Source of the DNA: JABJOR01 sp965603075
GTDB taxonomy: Bacteria; Pseudomonadota; Alphaproteobacteria; Rhodospirillales; Casp-alpha2
Assembly: GCA_965603075.1 (NCBI GenBank)
Contig: CBFDBO010000011.1
Span: 1-64,000 of the forward strand
Length of the DNA stretch: 64,000 nucleotides
Reading direction: 5' to 3'
A model generated the notes under the pieces. The model did not search any database. It saw nothing but the letters and a program-made list of their open reading frames with translations, and was not told the origin of the DNA. Below are positions 33,994 through 41,976 of the stretch, piece by piece; the first letter of the stretch is position 1; every line of letters starts with the position of its first letter. Both the position numbers and the translations under genes were made by a program.

Positions 33994-35557
33994 CGTCTTG
34001 TCCTTCTGCCGTGTCATTATTTGGCATTTCATTTACAACGTCGTCTTCTAATTTTTCGTTTACATCGTCTTCATCGGTATCGAAAATTAAGGCGCTGCTC
34101 AGTAGTTGATGAACACCGACAATTTTATCCATGCTTAAACCATACATCGGCATGATTTTTGAAAATTGGGTTTTGCATATGGCGCAAATCGCTGCCATAT
34201 GGGTTACGCCGTGGTCTTCAACCACACGGTTTAAGGCTTCCATGCGGGGTTGGGCGCCTTTGACCCGCAATTCAAGCAAGTCATCAGTCAATAATCCGCC
34301 GCCGCCGCCACAGCAGAATGTGTTTTCGTGTATGGTATCGGCGGCCATATCTACAAAGTTATTGCAACACGCCTTAATAATCGCGCGCGGGATATGAAAC
34401 TGTCCGCCGGGGTCGTCACCCATGCGCGATGCCCGTGCCACGTTGCACGAGTCATGGAATGTAATGGTCATGTGATCGTTGGCGGACTTGTCTATATCCA
34501 GAACACCCTTTTCAATAAGGTCCAGCGTGTATTCACAAATATGTTGGGGAACCGGATAGGCAGGATCGAGAAAATCAAAGGGCCCCGCCAGAGTATTCAT
34601 AAAGTTATAAGCCACACGCCAAGCATGACCGCACTCGCCAAATATAATCCGTTTAACGCCCAAATCTTGCGCGGCCTGACGGATGCGTTCGGCGATGGCT
34701 TTCATTTGTGCGTGGTTGCCCGTGAACATGGCAAAGTTTGCAGCTTCTGAGGCGAACGAACTAACGGTCCAACTGGCACCCGCTTGATGGAAGACCTTGG
34801 CGTATCCGATCAGGCCATCAATGTGGGGTTCGGCGAAAAAATCTGCGCTGGGGGTCACCAGTAAGATATCAGCGCCCGGCACATCAAGGGGAATTTTAAT
34901 CTCGACCCCGGTTTCTTCTTCGATGTCTTCTTCTAAATCTAACAGGGTTGCCCGCAAGGCTTTTTCGGGAAGACCGAGGTTGTTGCCGTGGACATGAAGC
35001 TTGCCGATAATCTCATTGCTGTATTTCTGACCCTTGCCAACGTGATCCATAATGTCACGGGCAGCCATTGAAATTTCAGCGGTATCGATGCCGTAAGGGC
35101 AATAGACCGAACACCGGCGGCATTGTGAACATTGATGGAAATATCGATACCAATCGTCCAGCACGCGCTCGGTTAAATCTTCCGCGCCCACAAGCTTAGG
35201 GAAAATTTTTCCAGGTAAGGTAAAGTACCGGCGGTATACTTTTCGCAATAGGTCTTGGCGAGCAACGGGCATATTCTTTGGGTCGCCGGAACCGAGGAAA
35301 TAATGACACTTGTCACTACACGCACCACACTTAACGCAAGAATCCATATAGACTTGTAGCGATTGAGAGCTCTGAAGAAGCTCGCCAAAGCGATCAATGG
35401 CCTTGGTTTGCCAATCGTCGACCAATTCACCGGGAAGATCTAGAGCCGCTTGATGATCAGCGGAGGCCACAAAAGGAGAGCTGTGCGCCATGGCCCCTTT
35501 TTTAAGAGCCGGTGTCTCGGTATAAGGTTTTAGCTCTGGTATATCAAAATCAGCCAC
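33986..35557 (-). CDS. dsrK: DsrK, cytoplasmic HdrD-like iron-sulfur subunit of DsrMKJOP
   Basis: The protein has 523 residues from GTG 35557, 2 bp after dsrM. Two [4Fe-4S] motifs are visible: CVKCGACSDKCHYF and CSQCRRCSVYC. CCG-domain elements follow (ECGHAWR, DSCN and CCGGGGG), which in HdrD bind the special cluster for disulfide chemistry. DsrK is thought to oxidise or reduce the DsrC trisulfide or disulfide in contact with DsrM. An acidic C-terminal tail extends past the family core. Confidence 0.93.
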   Translation of the reverse strand: MADFDIPELKPYTETPALKKGAMAHSSPFVASADHQAALDLPGELVDDWQTKAIDRFGELLQSSQSLQVYMDSCVKCGACSDKCHYFLGSGDPKNMPVARQDLLRKVYRRYFTLPGKIFPKLVGAEDLTERVLDDWYRYFHQCSQCRRCSVYCPYGIDTAEISMAARDIMDHVGKGQKYSNEIIGKLHVHGNNLGLPEKALRATLLDLEEDIEEETGVEIKIPLDVPGADILLVTPSADFFAEPHIDGLIGYAKVFHQAGASWTVSSFASEAANFAMFTGNHAQMKAIAERIRQAAQDLGVKRIIFGECGHAWRVAYNFMNTLAGPFDFLDPAYPVPQHICEYTLDLIEKGVLDIDKSANDHMTITFHDSCNVARASRMGDDPGGQFHIPRAIIKACCNNFVDMAADTIHENTFCCGGGGGLLTDDLLELRVKGAQPRMEALNRVVEDHGVTHMAAICAICKTQFSKIMPMYGLSMDKIVGVHQLLSSALIFDTDEDDVNEKLEDDVVNEMPNNDTAEGQDDE

Positions 35558-35559
35558 GA

Positions 35560-36297
35560 TTATTTCCCACTCACAGATACAGATTTTCTGGAAGCCCGCT
35601 TGGGCACATATCGCTTTTCACGAGGGTTATCGGCTTGATTGCGGGTCGGGCTGAAAAATACACCCGGTGCATGCAGTAACTTACTGAATGGAAATATCAC
35701 CATTAAAGTGACCACCAGTAACAAGTGGATCAACAACAACGGATCGCTTGGGATGGGTTGCAAATTGAACGTCACCAAGCCAAGGGCGAAAGCTTTGAGC
35801 TGAATAATATCCGTGTGCGCCACATTATTCATCAGCAAACCGCTCAAGCCAATGGCGATGATCAGTGCCAGCATCAAATGGTCAGATAAAGATGATATAT
35901 AGCGAATACGATCAACGGCAATGCGTCTGATCCAAAGGCCCGCTAAACCAATAACCATGGCATAACCCGCGTACTTGCCAAACGGTTGCAACAGAACGAT
36001 CCAGTCCCAGACCGGTTCGGTGAAGTAGCGGAAATGCCGTAATAGGACCAGTAATAAAGCCCCATGGAATATCCAGCCAAAGGCCCATGTCCATTTACTG
36101 GCTTTGAACAAACTTTCAAAAAAAGCCACTTCGCGGAACATACGAAAAACCACGCCCGTTGTGGTTGTCGGGGCGGGTGTTGTGGGGATTTTCAACGGGG
36201 CAGGCGTCATCGCATACTGTCTTATCTTTACAGCCAAACCAATTACCAGAACCAAGGTTCCGATATAAAGAAGGGCCATAAAAATTATCGACAGCAT
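35560..36297 (-). CDS. dsrM: DsrM, membrane cytochrome b subunit of DsrMKJOP
   Basis: The protein has 245 residues from ATG 36297 (AGGAGC 8 bases upstream; the frame opens at 36318). It has about five or six predicted helices with conserved histidines for haem b, as in the NarI-like gamma subunit family (WIFHGALL and SDHLMLAL are among the candidate ligand regions). It pairs with DsrK and passes electrons to or from quinone. Order dsrC-M-K-L is as in Allochromatium. Confidence 0.9.
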   Translation of the reverse strand: MLSIIFMALLYIGTLVLVIGLAVKIRQYAMTPAPLKIPTTPAPTTTTGVVFRMFREVAFFESLFKASKWTWAFGWIFHGALLLVLLRHFRYFTEPVWDWIVLLQPFGKYAGYAMVIGLAGLWIRRIAVDRIRYISSLSDHLMLALIIAIGLSGLLMNNVAHTDIIQLKAFALGLVTFNLQPIPSDPLLLIHLLLVVTLMVIFPFSKLLHAPGVFFSPTRNQADNPREKRYVPKRASRKSVSVSGK

Positions 36298-36370
36298 GTA
36301 ACCAGCTCCTATAATCAAACGCGCCTGTCAGCGAGGTTATGTTCCCCGCTGTTCAGGAGCTAACGTGTGA

Positions 36371-36703
36371 TCAGACACAACCTGTAGGTTTTGGAAGACC
36401 GGCAATTTTACATGCCTGTTTCGCGGGACCATAAGGGAATAGTTCGTAAAGATACCCGCTGTTGCCTTTTTCCGCGCCGAGCTTTTTCTTAACCGCTTTG
36501 GTCAGGACACGTACAGCCGGGGCTACTTGATATTCTTCATAATAATCACGCAAGAAATTAACAACTTCCCAATGATCATCGTTCATTTCAATTTTTTCAT
36601 CAGCGGCAATCAAGTTTGCCAGCTCTTCGTTCCAGACTGAAAGGTCGGTTAGGTACCCTTCTTCGTCAGCCCCAATTTCATTTCCGTTAATTACATATGC
36701 CAT
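36371..36703 (-). CDS. dsrC: DsrC, sulfur carrier with C-terminal swinging arm
   Basis: The protein has 110 residues. The two conserved cysteines of the C-terminal arm are Cys98 and Cys109 (penultimate residue), ten residues apart, the DsrC/TusE signature. DsrC receives sulfane sulfur from DsrEFH, is the substrate of DsrAB as a persulfide and then reacts with DsrK. It lies between dsrH and dsrM. Confidence 0.96.
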   Translation of the reverse strand: MAYVINGNEIGADEEGYLTDLSVWNEELANLIAADEKIEMNDDHWEVVNFLRDYYEEYQVAPAVRVLTKAVKKKLGAEKGNSGYLYELFPYGPAKQACKIAGLPKPTGCV

Positions 36704-36717
36704 TTTAGTTTACTCCG

Positions 36718-37038
36718 TTATAGCCACGATTGGACTGAATCATATTGCGCAACAAGGTCGACAAAACCGCCATAATCAACGGTCTCGATACCTTCGATCA
36801 GGGGTTCTTCGCTAATCCCCCGAACAATCATATCTGGTCCCAGAACAAAAAAGCTAAAATTTTCTTTCTGGGATTCGATTTCATTCTTTAAGGCGCTGTT
36901 GCCTAACGCCCCATAGACACCATCTTCAATAAGAAGGATTGCGCTGCCTTTTTTTGCGAGCCGTAAGCAACTTTTTAAAGTGTTGCGCTCGAAAGGTGAT
37001 TTATTCACCGTGTGTAACATTTTGCGTTCTGTTGTCAT
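36718..37038 (-). CDS. dsrH: DsrH, sulfurtransferase subunit
   Basis: The protein has 106 residues and is homologous to TusB. It has TVNKSPFERN near the N-terminus, then Cys24 in LKSCLRL, which matches the DsrH cysteine; a start at the Met7 codon would place it at position 18. ATG 37038 overlaps the dsrF stop by 4 bp. DsrH forms the DsrE2F2H2 hexamer. Confidence 0.93.
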   Translation of the reverse strand: MTTERKMLHTVNKSPFERNTLKSCLRLAKKGSAILLIEDGVYGALGNSALKNEIESQKENFSFFVLGPDMIVRGISEEPLIEGIETVDYGGFVDLVAQYDSVQSWL

Positions 37039-37466
37039 GCTGAAAATACCACATCTTGTGCGTTCATAAGATCGCTCATCTCATTGCTTGAGAGAACCTC
37101 TACGTCGATTTGGAAATCATCGGCTTTCAAGCCCCGTTCGATCATGGATTGTTCATCGACAACGATGCGCCACTCCATGTCTATATCGGGGTCTTCGTCG
37201 GCATCTTCTTTTTCCATTTCAATAACACCGAAGGTGGGGGCGAAGTTTTTCATACCCAGTTCTTTGGCGTTTTGACCTTTTTTGATCTGGAAAACACCAT
37301 CGTCAATAAAGGCGATAACGGCGTGTTGCTCAAATGCGGCGGATACTAAAACCATTTCAAGAATTTCTAAGGCATAGATCGTACCGTAAGGCGCCTTACG
37401 ATTGACGAACATGAATTTCTTTTTAATGCCTTGTGTCTCAAATTCAGTTTGTATTTGATCATTCAT
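37035..37466 (-). CDS. dsrF: DsrF, sulfurtransferase subunit
   Basis: The protein has 143 residues from ATG 37466, which has GGGGA about 9 bases upstream; a TTG at 37481 would extend it by five residues. It has the DsrF/TusC fold segment (FVNRKAPYGTIYALEILEMVLVSAAF) and no cysteine in the DsrE-type position, as known for DsrF. It is a structural subunit of the DsrEFH hexamer. Confidence 0.93.
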   Translation of the reverse strand: MNDQIQTEFETQGIKKKFMFVNRKAPYGTIYALEILEMVLVSAAFEQHAVIAFIDDGVFQIKKGQNAKELGMKNFAPTFGVIEMEKEDADEDPDIDMEWRIVVDEQSMIERGLKADDFQIDVEVLSSNEMSDLMNAQDVVFSA

Positions 37467-37470
37467 ATTC

Positions 37471-37830
37471 TTAATCCCCAAATGCCACGGTACGGTCCAT
37501 GGCCATGCCGAGTTCGATCAATTGACCAAGACCGGATATGCGGAAGCCTTCGGCAAGGATTTCATCTTTAATCCCACGGCGTAAAGCAGCGGCAACACAA
37601 ACGACCAAATCGACGTTATGTTGTTGGGCCAATTCACCCCACAATTTGACCAAGTTGCGGTCATCTGATTGTGGTTCCGATAGCTTATTGGCATTGTTCA
37701 CGCCATCAAAATAGAAAAACACCCGCGATACTTCGTGGCCTTTTTCAATTGCCGCTTTGGCAAATTGATAGGCGGAATCAGAAGCCTGATGGGTAAACGG
37801 ACCCTCGTTGACTAACAATCCAAATTTCAT
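37471..37830 (-). CDS. dsrE: DsrE, persulfide-carrying sulfurtransferase subunit
   Basis: The protein has 119 residues with the conserved cysteine at position 78 (LVVCVAAALRRGI), the same position as the essential Cys78 of Allochromatium DsrE. It accepts sulfur from TusA and delivers it to DsrC. Between dsrB and dsrF, with a 42-bp gap from dsrB. Confidence 0.95.
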   Translation of the reverse strand: MKFGLLVNEGPFTHQASDSAYQFAKAAIEKGHEVSRVFFYFDGVNNANKLSEPQSDDRNLVKLWGELAQQHNVDLVVCVAAALRRGIKDEILAEGFRISGLGQLIELGMAMDRTVAFGD

Positions 37831-37872
37831 ACTTCCCCCAATAGAATCTTAAGTCTCAAATTAGAAATGATA

Positions 37873-38955
37873 TTAGAAATGAACGTGAGTAGATTGATTG
37901 AGTGAGCTGCGTCCCCCGCGGTAATCATCAATGTGATGATGGGTAAACGGCATATCAATCATTTCAAAGAAACGCTTCCAACCAATACGGTCGATCCACT
38001 CGCCAACACGTTCGAAGTGACGCGCGTCTTTTTTATAGGCGTAAAGAATTTTGGTAACGGCTTCTTCAACTTCTGGCCAACGCGGCGGGTTATTGGGCAA
38101 GTTAGCCACTACCAGTTTATGGAATGTTGGTTTGGAACGTGCATTGGAATGTTTGCCACCAACCCAAATAGCCAATTTGGTAGACTCGTTAGAGTTAATT
38201 TGCATGGGAGGGCAAGGTGGATAACACGCGCCACAGCATACGCATTTTTTCTCATCAATTTCCAAACTGGCTTTACCATCGACCATAGCGGGACGAATTG
38301 CCGCAACCGGACAACGAGCAACAACAGCCGGACGTTCGCAGACATTGGCAACCAGATCATGATTGATAACAGGCGGCTTGGTGTATTGAACGTTGATGGC
38401 GATATCACCCTGTCCGCCACAGTTAATCTGACAGCAAGACGTTGTAATACGTACCCGGTTTGGCATTTTTTCTTGAATGAATTCTTTGTGCAGAGAATCC
38501 ATCAATGATTTAACCACGCCCGATGCATCGGTGCCGGGAATATCGCAATGGAGCCAACCTTGGGTATGAGAAATCATGGATACAGAACCACCGGTTCCAC
38601 CAACAGGGAAGCCCGCCTCGGTCAACTTTTCGATAAGTGGGTCAACCATGGCCACATCGCTGAGCATAAATTCAATGTTGCTTCGGGTGGTAAAACGTAC
38701 ATGGCCTTCGGCGTATTCATCGCCAATGTCACATAATGTGCGAATGGTATAAAGATCCATTTGACGTTGGGTGCCGGCACGAACGGTCCAAATTTCCGCA
38801 CCTGTTTTAGACACATGGTGCAAAACACCGGGACGAAGGCGATCGTGCCAATCCCAGTTGCCATAATTCTCCCTCATTAAAGGATGCATGAAGGGAAAGG
38901 GATCAGGAACGCCGTGTTCAATAGGGCGACGAGGGGTTGCTTCTTGTTCTGACAT
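37873..38955 (-). CDS. dsrB: DsrB, reverse dissimilatory sulfite reductase beta subunit
   Basis: The protein has 360 residues. The siroheme/[4Fe-4S] cysteines appear as TTSCCQINCGG and NVCERPAVVARC, and a ferredoxin domain (CVCCGACYPPCPP) follows. It pairs with DsrA in the alpha2-beta2 enzyme that in this context oxidises DsrC-bound sulfur to sulfite. A tandem ATTAGAAATGA repeat lies over the stop codon. The oxidative direction is inferred from the presence of dsrEFH, dsrL and tusA, all marks of oxidisers. Confidence 0.95.
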   Translation of the reverse strand: MSEQEATPRRPIEHGVPDPFPFMHPLMRENYGNWDWHDRLRPGVLHHVSKTGAEIWTVRAGTQRQMDLYTIRTLCDIGDEYAEGHVRFTTRSNIEFMLSDVAMVDPLIEKLTEAGFPVGGTGGSVSMISHTQGWLHCDIPGTDASGVVKSLMDSLHKEFIQEKMPNRVRITTSCCQINCGGQGDIAINVQYTKPPVINHDLVANVCERPAVVARCPVAAIRPAMVDGKASLEIDEKKCVCCGACYPPCPPMQINSNESTKLAIWVGGKHSNARSKPTFHKLVVANLPNNPPRWPEVEEAVTKILYAYKKDARHFERVGEWIDRIGWKRFFEMIDMPFTHHHIDDYRGGRSSLNQSTHVHF

Positions 38956-38964
38956 GATAATTTC

Positions 38965-40230
38965 CTATTCGGCCGCTTCTGAAGTTTCTTGATTACCCTT
39001 GCGATCGTTCCATTTCTTGGCTTCTTCATCCCAATTATCGGTACGAACAAAAGAATTGGTGCGCGGGTGGCTCAACATGTTGGGATCGATTTCAATGCCC
39101 ATGCCTTCAAGGAAGCTTGGCAGGCCAATTCTATCGATGGTCTCACCAATGCGTTCATGTTCAAGTGCGTTTTCAGCAAAGAATTCGATAATGGTTTCGC
39201 CAAGCTCTTCCAATTTTTCAAAATCTTCATCAGTATCAAGCTTCATGAACGGAATGATCATAGAGCCGAACTGATCACCGATTTTAAGCGAGCGTTTACC
39301 ACCGACGAGGATCGATGCGCCTCTATCATCACCGGGCGAGAGCGCCTTGGTCATAACATTGATGCAATGCATACACCGAACGCAGCTTTGATTATCAACA
39401 TCCAGCGTATCGTCATCGTTCAGGCTTAGCGCATTTGTTGGGCAACGGGTGATGACGTTATCGATGGTATATTTACGTCCCATCTTGTCGATGTAATTTT
39501 TAACTTCGTCTTGTTTGACCTTCATATCGTCACGCCATGTACCGATAACCGCAAAGTCAGAACGTTGAATGGCGTTCACGCAATCATTTGCACAGCCGGA
39601 AAATTTAAATTTGAATTTATAAGGCAATGCCGGACGGTGCATTTCATCAAGAAACGAATTAATCACCGAACGATGGGCGCGAACTTCATCATAACAAGAT
39701 TGTTCACAGCGCGCATGACCGACGCAGCTCATTGATGTCCGTAATGCGGGACCCGCACCACCCAAATCCAGGCCGATTTCGTTCAAGGCATCAAAAGCCT
39801 TTTGGGTGTTCTCGGTGGTGCAGCCTTGCAGCATGATATCACCACTTTGGCCGTGGAACGCGATCAGGCCAGAGCCGTGTTCCTCCCAGATATCACATAT
39901 CTGACGGAGTAATTCGGTTGTATAATGGAAACCAGCGGGGGGTTGAACCCGCAGTGTGTGGAATTCCGAGGATTCTGGGAATTCTTCAGCGACTTCTGAA
40001 AAACGAGGGATAACACCACCGCCATAGCCATAGACGCTGACCGTGCCGCCCTTCCAATATCCACGTTTGGTTTCGTAGGAACGCTCCAACTGACCAACCA
40101 GGTCATTCATCATGGGCGCGTAGGGTTTGCCATCGTCTGTCGCCAGACGTTTTAAACCCGTTACAAAGCTAGGCCACGGGCCATCTTCAAGCTCGTCTAA
40201 TAAAGTCGTTTCATGAGGTTTCTTCGTCAT
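38965..40230 (-). CDS. dsrA: DsrA, reverse dissimilatory sulfite reductase alpha subunit
   Basis: The protein has 421 residues. Motifs for siroheme/[4Fe-4S] are present (CVGHARCEQSC and FKFSGCANDC) with a ferredoxin-like insert (CPTNALSLND, CVRCMHC). It is the first gene of the dsrABEFHCMKLJOPN operon, with GGTGGAG about 8 bases before ATG 40230. Upstream is an AT-rich region with a likely promoter. Confidence 0.96.
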   Translation of the reverse strand: MTKKPHETTLLDELEDGPWPSFVTGLKRLATDDGKPYAPMMNDLVGQLERSYETKRGYWKGGTVSVYGYGGGVIPRFSEVAEEFPESSEFHTLRVQPPAGFHYTTELLRQICDIWEEHGSGLIAFHGQSGDIMLQGCTTENTQKAFDALNEIGLDLGGAGPALRTSMSCVGHARCEQSCYDEVRAHRSVINSFLDEMHRPALPYKFKFKFSGCANDCVNAIQRSDFAVIGTWRDDMKVKQDEVKNYIDKMGRKYTIDNVITRCPTNALSLNDDDTLDVDNQSCVRCMHCINVMTKALSPGDDRGASILVGGKRSLKIGDQFGSMIIPFMKLDTDEDFEKLEELGETIIEFFAENALEHERIGETIDRIGLPSFLEGMGIEIDPNMLSHPRTNSFVRTDNWDEEAKKWNDRKGNQETSEAAE

Positions 40231-40281
40231 GCTATATCTCCACCCTTAGAATTTATTTTTTATATTCTATTATTATATATT

Positions 40282-40309
40282 ATAATATTCAATAATTATA
40301 AATTATCAA
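40282..40309 (-). promoter_or_regulatory. Probable dsr operon promoter
   Basis: On the minus strand, TTGATA (40309-40304) and TATTAT (40287-40282) are 16 bp apart, 52 bp before dsrA. The segment 40255-40310 is nearly all A and T, with several overlapping inverted elements, so other placements are possible. Confidence 0.4.
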
Positions 40310-40442
40310 GTATGTATATGATAATCTGGTTGCTTATTTGAAGCTAGATGAGCTAGACAGGTTGAAAAGCCTATTATACAGCCAAAATAGCACGTTTATA
40401 AATATATTAAATATATTAAATTGATGATTGGAGATTTCCCAA

Positions 40443-40646
40443 ATGTCCCACGCCGTAACACGATTGAGCGATATAATTATCCAAAATCCGCAAGTGAGAT
40501 CCTTCCCAGAACTATTAGAACTGGTTGGAAGGATTGGATTTAATGGCGCAACGATGCTTGAATTTGATCTTAAACCCGACTTTCCGGACACCCCAAGAAC
40601 ATGGGAAACAAAGCTGGAATGGAGCTTTACATGGTGGGGACGATGA
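40443..40646 (+). CDS. Small protein of unknown function, divergent from dsrA
   Basis: I do not recognise this 67-residue protein. ATG 40443 has GGAG about 10 bases upstream. It is acidic in the middle (EFDLKPDFPD) and ends with an aromatic WSFTWWGR. No transmembrane helix, signal or cysteine is seen. The stop overlaps the next small gene by 4 bp (ATGA). Its place across from dsrA and before a sulfur-responsive type repressor suggests a role in sulfur metabolism, but nothing in the sequence shows which. Confidence 0.7.
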   Translation: MSHAVTRLSDIIIQNPQVRSFPELLELVGRIGFNGATMLEFDLKPDFPDTPRTWETKLEWSFTWWGR

Positions 40647-40852
40647 GCGAAACGCGCTCAATAACCAAGTTTTCTGCACCCTTTGGCCAAGAAATTGAAC
40701 TTATTGATGTTGCTCTGGAAAATGATGTGAATCTTTTGCGGGTGCGTATTAAAGAAGGCCACCGCTTTACGATTTTGGACCTTGATCCGGTTACCGCAGA
40801 ACAATGGGGCACACAGATGTCAAGCTGGAGCAAATTGCAAAATAGTAATTAA
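40643..40852 (+). CDS. Small protein of unknown function (DUF6967-like?), coupled to preceding gene
   Basis: The protein has 69 residues from ATG 40643, which overlaps the previous stop by 4 bp; the frame itself opens at 40601. The sequence KFSAPFGQEIELIDV..LLRVRIKEGHRFTILDLDP looks like a compact beta-rich family; I recall similar small proteins near dsr genes, possibly DUF6967, but I cannot verify this. It is convergent with the ArsR-type gene, 16 bp apart. Confidence 0.7.
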   Translation: MSETRSITKFSAPFGQEIELIDVALENDVNLLRVRIKEGHRFTILDLDPVTAEQWGTQMSSWSKLQNSN

Positions 40853-40868
40853 GGCGGGCTAGATTGGC

Positions 40869-41171
40869 TTAAGAGGGGGTCGCTTTTTTAGGAAGACAAA
40901 GCAGCCTGATCACCCGCTCAGCTTCTTTACTGGCCAGGCTATAATAAATTTGTTTTGCATCGCGCCTTGTCTCGACAATGCCATCGGCTCGTAAACGCGC
41001 CAATTGCTGAGACAGGGTTGGTTGACGAATACCCAGAACTTTTTCCAAATCCCCAACGTTACGTTCGCCATCAGCAAGGGTGCAGACAATGACCAGCCTA
41101 TTGTCGTTAGCAAGGGACTTTAATATCTTACTTGCACTTTTGGGGTCATCTAATTCTTGCAATAAAGACAT
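40869..41171 (-). CDS. ArsR-family repressor, BigR/SqrR-like (probable persulfide sensor)
   Basis: The protein has 100 residues with a winged helix-turn-helix (VGDLEKVLGIRQPTLSQQLARLRADGIVETRR). Two cysteines, Cys30 in IVCTLADGE and Cys92 near the C-terminus (LLCLP), match in position the pair that forms a polysulfide bridge in SqrR and BigR. Metal-site residues of ArsR/SmtB type are not seen. It is therefore probably a sulfane-sulfur-responsive repressor of neighbouring dsr, rhodanese or small genes. A GTTAT...ATAAC inverted repeat (41174-41191) just before its start could be an autoregulatory operator. Confidence 0.85.
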   Translation of the reverse strand: MSLLQELDDPKSASKILKSLANDNRLVIVCTLADGERNVGDLEKVLGIRQPTLSQQLARLRADGIVETRRDAKQIYYSLASKEAERVIRLLCLPKKATPS

Positions 41172-41568
41172 ATGTTATAACCTATAATAACGTTTAAAAT
41201 ATGGGGCTAGTCTTAAAAATAAGCGATGTATTTAATAGAAGTAGGGTGCGTAAAAAAGTATTAAAACGACCAAACTAATAATCTTCTCAATTATATTTTA
41301 TAAGATTGTATAATAAATTTATGACTATTCGTCAACACACTCTATAAATCGGAACTCTCTAATTTCAAATGTTTATGGCCTATTTGGCGACAAAATAAAG
41401 GCTATACTATGCGTTCTCGAGGGTAAATTTTATAAACCACACTAAAAAAATGTAAAATAATGTATTTGACAAATAAATTGTGTAGTATATATTCACCCTA
41501 AGATTTAAATAGCCCGTTAGCAGGATCCCAATGGGATTATGTTATGGATAATTTTTAGGATTGCGATT
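41172..41568. other. AT-rich divergent intergenic region (397 bp)
   Basis: Holds the promoters for the ArsR-like repressor (minus) and the rhodanese genes (plus). Visible elements are the GTTAT...ATAAC inverted repeat at 41174-41191 and a strong sigma-70 promoter at 41466-41493. No protein-coding frame of note is seen. Confidence 0.7.
41466..41493 (+). promoter_or_regulatory. Sigma-70 promoter for the rhodanese genes
   Basis: A perfect TTGACA at 41466-41471 and TATATT at 41488-41493, 16 bp apart, lie 75 bp before the first rhodanese start codon. Confidence 0.65.
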
Positions 41569-41943
41569 ATGGAATTGGTTCAAGAAAACAATCAACAAAA
41601 ACAGATGCCTCAATCCCATGGCTTTGATCGCCATGCGGAACAGATTGATGCGCTTACCCTAAATGAGTGGATTGAGAATGGTTCTGCTTTTCTTATTGAT
41701 GTTCGCGAGTCAGAAGAATTTGAAGTGTCGAGGATTCCCGGTTCTTTTCTGGTTCCAATGTCACGGTTTGATACAGCAACCGTGCCGCGTGTATCAAAAA
41801 TGAAGACGGTTCTTGTTTGCCAGCGGGGGCGCCGCTCCCATGCAATGGGTGACCGGATGGTCGATGGTGGTTTTGAAAATATTTATTATCTCAACCGTGG
41901 CATTGAATCTTGGATCGCCGCAGGTTTGGAAACCGAAGAATAA
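41569..41943 (+). CDS. Single-domain rhodanese
   Basis: The protein has 124 residues from ATG 41569 (AGGA 8 bases upstream; the frame opens at 41539). A rhodanese domain covers about 25-122: FLIDVRESEEFEVSRIPGS at the start and the active-site loop CQRGRRS with Cys84. It moves sulfane sulfur, probably to TusA or DsrE3 partners. It is followed by the rhodanese-HTH fusion gene (33 bp gap). Confidence 0.9.
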   Translation: MELVQENNQQKQMPQSHGFDRHAEQIDALTLNEWIENGSAFLIDVRESEEFEVSRIPGSFLVPMSRFDTATVPRVSKMKTVLVCQRGRRSHAMGDRMVDGGFENIYYLNRGIESWIAAGLETEE

Positions 41944-41976
41944 GGTTTTTACCAAGCTTATTTTCAGGAACAGCTT

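Noticed and set aside
33993..34032. Longer dsrL start
   Set aside because: The upstream ATG lies well inside dsrK and gives a non-family extension; ATG 33993 has a proper AAGGA site.
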